Assembly: GCF_051962475.1 (NCBI RefSeq)
Contig: NZ_JBQCCF010000027.1
Location: forward strand, 1 to 47,476
Direction: 5' to 3'
From: Dyella_A sp051962475
GTDB taxonomy: Bacteria; Pseudomonadota; Gammaproteobacteria; Xanthomonadales; Rhodanobacteraceae
DNA: 47,476 bases
The stretch's first letter is position 1. Each line of letters begins with the position of its first letter. Under the pieces are notes generated by a model. That model was given only the letters and a program-made list of their open reading frames with translations. It searched no databases and was not told the DNA's origin. Below are positions 43,790 to 47,476 of the stretch, one piece after another. A program made the position numbers and the translations under genes.

Positions 43790-44242
43790 ATGGCGGATGT
43801 CATCACCCTCGGCTGGCGGGAGCGCGTGGCGCTGCCCGATCTCGGCATCGCCGGCCTCAAGGCCAAGCTCGACACGGGCGCGCGATCCAGCGCGCTGCAC
43901 ATCGACTCGCTCGAAACCTTCCGTCGCGACGGCGCCACCTGGCTGCGTTTCAGCGTGAGCGCGGGACGTCGCCGTGTGACCACCTGGCAGGGCGAAGCGC
44001 CAGCGCTGGATCGGCGCGTGGTTACCGACACCGGCGGGCGGCGCAGCGAGCGCTGGTTCATCCGCAGTGCGGTGAGCCTGGCCGGGCAGGCGTTCCCGAT
44101 TGACATCAGCTTGACCGATCGTCGTCACATGCTGTTTCCCATGCTGCTCGGCCGCACCGCCCTGATCGGACGTTTTGCGGTCGATCCGATGCTCTCCTAT
44201 ACCCAGCCGCGCGCCGAGCGCGCGGTGTCGGACAACCCATGA
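43790..44242 (+). CDS. RimB-like retropepsin-fold zinc/aspartyl protease
   Basis: 150 residues of the RimB/DUF785 family, sometimes called ATP-dependent zinc protease. The catalytic-type motif is LDTGARSSALH near 27-37 (an aspartic-protease DTGA). Conserved tail elements are RRHMLFPMLLGRTALIGRF and VDPMLSYTQ. In Pseudomonas a homologue lies in the rimABK operon and modulates RimK glutamylation; the same gene order here (rimB then rimK, overlapping ATGA) supports that function. The start is ATG 43790, directly downstream of tRNA-Gly. Confidence 0.9.
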   Translation: MADVITLGWRERVALPDLGIAGLKAKLDTGARSSALHIDSLETFRRDGATWLRFSVSAGRRRVTTWQGEAPALDRRVVTDTGGRRSERWFIRSAVSLAGQAFPIDISLTDRRHMLFPMLLGRTALIGRFAVDPMLSYTQPRAERAVSDNP

Positions 44243-45117
44243 AAATAGCCATCCTCTCGCGCAATACGCGGCTGTACTCGACCCAGCGCCTAGTGGAGGC
44301 GGCACGCGAGCGCGGCCACGTGGTGCGCGTGCTCGATCCGCTGCGCTGCTACGTGCGCATCGCGCCGGGCAATATGGAGATTCGCTACAAGGGCAAGGCG
44401 CTGCGCGACATCGATGCGGTGATCCCGCGCATCGGCACGCAGAGCACGTTCTACGGCACCGCCGTGCTGCGTCAGCTGGAGATGATGGGCGTGTACACGC
44501 CCAATCCGTCCGATGCGGTGCTACGTGCGCGCGACAAGCTGCGCTGCCTGCAGATCCTCGCCTCGCACGGGCTGCAGATGCCGGTAACCGTGTTCGGCGA
44601 CAACCCCGACGACACCACCGACGTGCTGGCGATGCTCGGTGAGCCGCCGCACGTGATCAAGCTCAACGAAGGCAGCCAGGGCACCGGCGTAGTGCTGGCG
44701 GAAAAGCGCAGCGCCTCGCAGAGCGTGATCGAGGCCTTCCGCGGCCTGTACGCCAACTTCCTGGTGCAGGAGTTCATTGCCGAGGCCAAGGGCAGCGACC
44801 TGCGCTGCTTCGTGGTCGGCAACAAGGTGGTGGCGGCGATGCAGCGCGACGCCAGTCCGGGCGAGTTTCGCGCCAACCTGCATCGCGGCGGCACGGCAGT
44901 GAAGGCCACGCTCAGCGCGCAGGAAAAGAAGATCGCCATTCGCTCCGCGCAGGCCCTTGGGCTGGGCATCGCTGGCGTGGATCTGCTGCGCTCCGACCGT
45001 GGGCCGCTGCTGCTGGAAGTGAATGCCTCGCCGGGACTCGAAGGCATCGAGGCAGCCAGCGGCGTGGATGTGTCCGGCTGCATCATCAAGCATCTGGAGC
45101 AGAACGCAGCTAGCTGA
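44239..45117 (+). CDS. rimK: ribosomal protein S6 glutamate ligase RimK (ATP-grasp)
   Basis: 292 residues, close to E. coli RimK. It begins MKIAILSRNTRLYSTQRLVE, a typical start, with IPRIGTQSTFYGTAVLRQLE and GVYTPNPSDAVLRARDKLRC following. ATP-grasp features are the Gly-rich EGSQGTGVVLAEKR, QEFIAEAKGSDLRCFVVG and the metal site LLLEVNASPGLEGIE. RimK adds glutamates to the C-terminus of ribosomal protein S6 and can make free poly-glutamate; in Pseudomonas it remodels the ribosome. The ATG overlaps the rimB-like stop by four bases. Confidence 0.95.
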   Translation: MKIAILSRNTRLYSTQRLVEAARERGHVVRVLDPLRCYVRIAPGNMEIRYKGKALRDIDAVIPRIGTQSTFYGTAVLRQLEMMGVYTPNPSDAVLRARDKLRCLQILASHGLQMPVTVFGDNPDDTTDVLAMLGEPPHVIKLNEGSQGTGVVLAEKRSASQSVIEAFRGLYANFLVQEFIAEAKGSDLRCFVVGNKVVAAMQRDASPGEFRANLHRGGTAVKATLSAQEKKIAIRSAQALGLGIAGVDLLRSDRGPLLLEVNASPGLEGIEAASGVDVSGCIIKHLEQNAAS

Positions 45118-45170
45118 ACACTCGGCGGGTCGTCAGCGGGCCATTAACTGCATCCTAACCACCCCCCACC

Positions 45171-45176
45171 TATAAA
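45171..45176 (+). promoter_or_regulatory. -10 box of candidate small-RNA/leader promoter
   Basis: TATAAA matches five of six bases of the sigma-70 -10 consensus and is in an otherwise GC-rich region. No good -35 hexamer is found at 16-18 bp, so an activator or weak -35 is implied. Transcription would start near 45183. Confidence 0.4.
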
Positions 45177-45182
45177 GACCCC

Positions 45183-45300
45183 ACTGCATTTGCTTGGCAC
45201 TTCAACCTGTAGGTCTGGTGGCAGCAGATTCGGTATCGGGGCAGTAGCTTGGGCCCGGGTGTGCTGATCCCGCGTGGACAGTCATCCGGGCCTTTTCTTT
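45183..45300 (+). ncRNA. candidate small RNA (or terminated leader) between rimK and the two-component genes
   Basis: The 296-bp gap after rimK holds a TATAAA -10 box, about 118 nt of non-coding sequence and then a strong Rho-independent terminator. Such a promoter-to-terminator unit is what an intergenic sRNA or a leader attenuator looks like. I do not recognise the sequence as 6S RNA, tmRNA, SRP RNA, RNase P RNA or a known riboswitch. The response-regulator ATG is 114 bp beyond the T-run, so that gene needs a separate promoter or read-through. Confidence 0.45.
45252..45300 (+). terminator. strong Rho-independent terminator
   Basis: A 10-bp stem (45252-45261 with 45283-45292, including one G-U pair) is extended by CTG/CAG and TCC/GGA pairs inside the loop, then TTTTCTTT at 45293-45300. 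It follows rimK by about 130 bp and could end either rimK transcripts or a separate small RNA. Confidence 0.75.
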
Positions 45301-45413
45301 GCCCGCGCGGCGCGTTCAGTTTTTGCGCCCGGGCGGCTCCGCTTTCCCGCAACAGGCTTGTTAAGCTTGCAACCCATAAGGCCGGCCCGTGCGCCGACCG
45401 CACGGAGTGGCGC

Positions 45414-46100
45414 ATGCGCGTACTGGTGATTGAAGACAACAGCGATATCGCGACCAACATCGGCGATTATCTGGAAGACCGCGGCCACGTGGTCGATTTC
45501 GCCGGCGATGGCGTCACCGGTCTGCACCTGGCGGTGGTGCACGATTTCGACGTGATCGTGCTCGACCTGACCCTGCCCGGCATGGACGGGCTGGAAGTGG
45601 CCCGCAAGCTGCGCCACGAGGCGCACAAGCAGACGCCGATCCTCATGCTTACGGCGCGCGACGCGCTGGAGCAGAAGCTCACCGGCTTCGAGTCCGGCGC
45701 CGACGATTACATGACCAAGCCGTTCGCGCTGCAGGAATTGTCCGCGCGGCTGGAAGTGCTGGCGCGCCGCGGCAAGGGTCCGCAGAGCCGCGTGCTCAAG
45801 GTGGCCGATCTCACTTTCAACCTCGACACGCTCACGGTGAACCGCGAGGGCAAGTCGATCCAGTTGAATCCGATCGGCCTGAAGTTGCTGCAGGCGCTGA
45901 TGGAAGCGAGCCCGTCGGTGGTGACCCGGCAGGACCTGGAACAGAAGGTGTGGGGCGAGGAGCTGCCGGACAGCGACTCGCTGCGGGTGCACATCCATGG
46001 ATTGCGTGCGGCGATCGACAAGCCGTTCGAGAAGCCGCTGATTCACACGCGGCACGGCATCGGTTATCGCATGGTCGATCCGGATGCAGTCCAGGCGTAA
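45414..46100 (+). CDS. OmpR/PhoB-family response regulator
   Basis: 228 residues from ATG 45414, with GGAG six bases upstream; an in-frame extension upstream runs through the terminator and is not coding. The receiver domain (1-115) has the acidic pair in VLVIEDNSDIA, the phospho-acceptor Asp51 in VIVLDLTLPGMDG, the Thr of LMLTARD and Lys of YMTKPF. The C-terminal winged helix (about 128-222) has IQLNPIGLKLLQALMEASPS and LRVHIHGLRAAIDKPF with terminal HTRHGIGYRM. Its last 17 bp overlap the kinase gene. Stimulus unknown. Confidence 0.95.
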   Translation: MRVLVIEDNSDIATNIGDYLEDRGHVVDFAGDGVTGLHLAVVHDFDVIVLDLTLPGMDGLEVARKLRHEAHKQTPILMLTARDALEQKLTGFESGADDYMTKPFALQELSARLEVLARRGKGPQSRVLKVADLTFNLDTLTVNREGKSIQLNPIGLKLLQALMEASPSVVTRQDLEQKVWGEELPDSDSLRVHIHGLRAAIDKPFEKPLIHTRHGIGYRMVDPDAVQA

Positions 46101-47376
46101 GCTGCGGTTCCGTCTCGTCGTCTCCTTCGCGCTGTTCGGCTTCGGCCTCAGCGCGTTGTTTGCGTTTGCGGCACTGAATATCCGCACGCGGGTGGAGGAT
46201 CAGCTGGTCAATGCCAGCCTGTTGGATGACGCCAAGTACTCCAACCGCTTCGCTCAGGAGCACCCTGACGCGCCTGGAACGGGCTCGCGACTCATCACCG
46301 GCATGGTCAAGAGCGATCGCACGCTCTACAAGGCGCCGTTGGCATGGCAGAACCTTGCTACCGGGGTGCACGACATCCACGAGCCGGATCCGGACGACGG
46401 TGGTCGGGTTCATCACTACAAGCTCGCGGTCTATCGCGAGAACGGCATCATCAGTTTTGTACGCTACGACGTCTCGCGCGAGGAGCTGGGCAAGCAGCAG
46501 CTGCTCTTCAGCGTCATCGGCGCGGTATTCCTGTTCGGCCTGCTGTCGCTGGCGATCGGCCTGTGGCTGTCGCGCAAGGTGCTCAAGCCGGTCAGCCAGC
46601 TGGCGCAGCGCTTGCGCGAGTTCCGCAAGGCCGGCAAGGCCGAGCCGCTGGCGGCGCATTTCGCCGACGACGAGGTCGGTGAGCTGGCGCAGGCGCTGGA
46701 CGACTACGCCGCGCGGCTGACCTCGATGGTGGAGCGCGATCGCGAGTTCAATTCCGACGTGAGCCACGAGCTGCGCACGCCGCTGGCGGTGATCGCCAGC
46801 ACCACCGAACTGCTGCAGGGCTCGCCGGATCTCACGCCCAAGCTGGCCGAACGGCTCAAGCGCATCGAGCGCGCCTCGCGCCAGGCCACCGAGCTGATCG
46901 AGGCGCTGCTGCTGCTGTCGCGCGCCGAGCGGCGCGGCCCGACCCGTGGCGAAACCACCGACGTGGCCAAGGTGGCCGCCGACGTGATCGAGAGCCAGCG
47001 CCCGCAGATCCGCGACAAGCCCGTCGCCGTGCACCTGGATGAGCGCGAGCCGGTCAGTGTGAACGCACCGGCCTCCGTGCTCGCGGTGGCGCTGACCAAC
47101 CTGATCGGCAACGCCATCAAGTACACGCTCGACGGCGAGGTGCGGGTGGAAGTGGGCGCCAACGGCATCGAAGTGATCGATACCGGTCCGGGCATCAAGC
47201 CGGAGGATGCCGAGCGGCTGTTCCAGCGTGGCGTGCGCGGCGAAGGCGCCGGCGGCAGCGGCGCGGGTCTGGGCCTGGCGATCGTGCGGCGACTGTGCGA
47301 GCTCTACGGCTGGCAGGTATCGATGCGTCCGCGCACCGATACCAACGGCGCCGTCGCCAGCATTGCGTTCGCCTGA
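46084..47376 (+). CDS. sensor histidine kinase (HisKA/HATPase type)
   Basis: 430 residues, partner of the upstream response regulator (17-bp overlap). TM1 lies at about 9-30 (LVVSFALFGFGLSALFAFAA), a periplasmic sensor domain at about 33-135 (HEPDPDDGGRVHHYKLAVYR, acidic and His-rich), TM2 at about 140-163 (LLFSVIGAVFLFGLLSLAIG) and HAMP at about 165-215. The H-box is DVSHELRTPLAV, the N-box NLIGNAIKY, the G1 box DTGPGIKPEDAERLF and the G2 box GAGLGLAIVRRL. The acidic/His-rich sensor segment could bind a metal ion, but this is only a suggestion. The gene ends 14 bp before a REP fragment at the window edge. Confidence 0.95.
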   Translation: MQSRRKLRFRLVVSFALFGFGLSALFAFAALNIRTRVEDQLVNASLLDDAKYSNRFAQEHPDAPGTGSRLITGMVKSDRTLYKAPLAWQNLATGVHDIHEPDPDDGGRVHHYKLAVYRENGIISFVRYDVSREELGKQQLLFSVIGAVFLFGLLSLAIGLWLSRKVLKPVSQLAQRLREFRKAGKAEPLAAHFADDEVGELAQALDDYAARLTSMVERDREFNSDVSHELRTPLAVIASTTELLQGSPDLTPKLAERLKRIERASRQATELIEALLLLSRAERRGPTRGETTDVAKVAADVIESQRPQIRDKPVAVHLDEREPVSVNAPASVLAVALTNLIGNAIKYTLDGEVRVEVGANGIEVIDTGPGIKPEDAERLFQRGVRGEGAGGSGAGLGLAIVRRLCELYGWQVSMRPRTDTNGAVASIAFA

Positions 47377-47389
47377 TCCGCCTGCCGGT

Positions 47390-47399
47390 GTAGGAGCCC
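47390..47399 (+). repeat. truncated REP element (head only)
   Basis: GTAGGAGCCC matches the first ten bases of the REP arms at 21575 and 25961. The match stops where the sequence turns into homopolymer, so the rest of this copy is missing or misassembled. Confidence 0.6.
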
Positions 47400-47400
47400 C

Positions 47401-47476
47401 GGGGGGGGGGGGGAAAAAGTGGGTTTATAAAAAAAAAAAAAAAAAAAAAATAACCCCCTCGCGGGGGTTTTATTTT
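47401..47476. other. low-complexity terminal sequence, probable assembly artefact
   Basis: Thirteen Gs, AAAAA, GTGGGTTTAT, more than twenty As, then a fold-back hairpin (AACCCCC-TCGC-GGGGGTTTTATTTT). Composition is unlike the surrounding >60% GC coding DNA and resembles padding or chimeric sequence at the end of a contig. Confidence 0.75.

Noticed and set aside
45201..45220. Possible sigma-54 promoter around TGGCACTTCAACCTG
   Set aside because: The -24 element fits but the -12 element is CCTG rather than TTGC.
45249..45413. N-terminal extension of the response regulator starting at TTG 45249
   Set aside because: It runs through the terminator stem and has no receiver-domain homology; ATG 45414 has a proper GGAG and a canonical MRVLVIEDN start.

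Overview
The window is high-GC chromosomal DNA from a gammaproteobacterium, most likely order Xanthomonadales (Lysobacterales), family Rhodanobacteraceae (Rhodanobacter/Dyella/Frateuria-like). This placement is inferred from gene content and order: mrcA divergent from pilMNOPQ, a six-gene MoxR/Bat operon, an Oar-type TonB receptor, M28 peptidases and REP-like GTAGGAGCCCGC repeats. No ribosomal RNA is present to confirm it. Genes are densely packed with many 1-4 bp stop/start overlaps, and almost all of the window looks like ordinary chromosome rather than a genomic island.

Layout. 1-3.1 kb (minus strand): end-truncated conserved hypothetical gene and the bifunctional cell-wall synthase PBP1A. 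3.25-8.53 kb (plus): promoter, pilM-N-O-P-Q type IV pilus alignment and secretin operon, closed by a perfect 13-bp terminator hairpin. 8.6-15.7 kb: MoxR ATPase, DUF58, DUF4381, two VWA proteins (the second TPR-fused and with a degenerate metal site) and BatD. 15.66-21.1 kb: macrodomain protein, MarR regulator, RND efflux adaptor and pump. 21.1-24.5 kb: small lipoprotein, M28 peptidase, MscL and a fumarylacetoacetate hydrolase-family enzyme. 24.7-29.3 kb: MacA-like adaptor, ABC ATPase and two FtsX-type permeases, interrupted by a REP-pair element.

29.4-34.4 kb holds a TonB-dependent receptor facing a MocR-type regulator that has lost its PLP-binding lysine. The shared intergenic region carries an exact 13-nt direct repeat that is a good operator candidate. 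34.4-36.2 kb: EamA exporter translationally coupled to an Ada-like protein without the N-terminal Ada domain. 36.3-41.1 kb: small membrane protein, Rieske ferredoxin, nucleotide-sugar 6-dehydrogenase, SLC13/RCK transporter and trmB. 41.1-43.4 kb: FecR/DUF6600 secreted protein. 43.7-45.1 kb: tRNA-Gly(CCC), a RimB-like retropepsin and rimK. 45.2-47.4 kb: a candidate small RNA with its own promoter and terminator, then a response regulator/histidine kinase pair.

The last ~76 bases are homopolymer and fold-back sequence directly after the first ten bases of a REP element, and are best read as an assembly artefact at a contig end. The observations most worth following are the lysine-less MocR with its direct repeats, the unannotated small RNA candidate at 45.17-45.30 kb, the VWA-TPR protein lacking its MIDAS aspartate, and the two-orientation 80-nt REP-pair elements. 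No CRISPR array, prophage, IS element or complete novel multi-gene defence system was seen.
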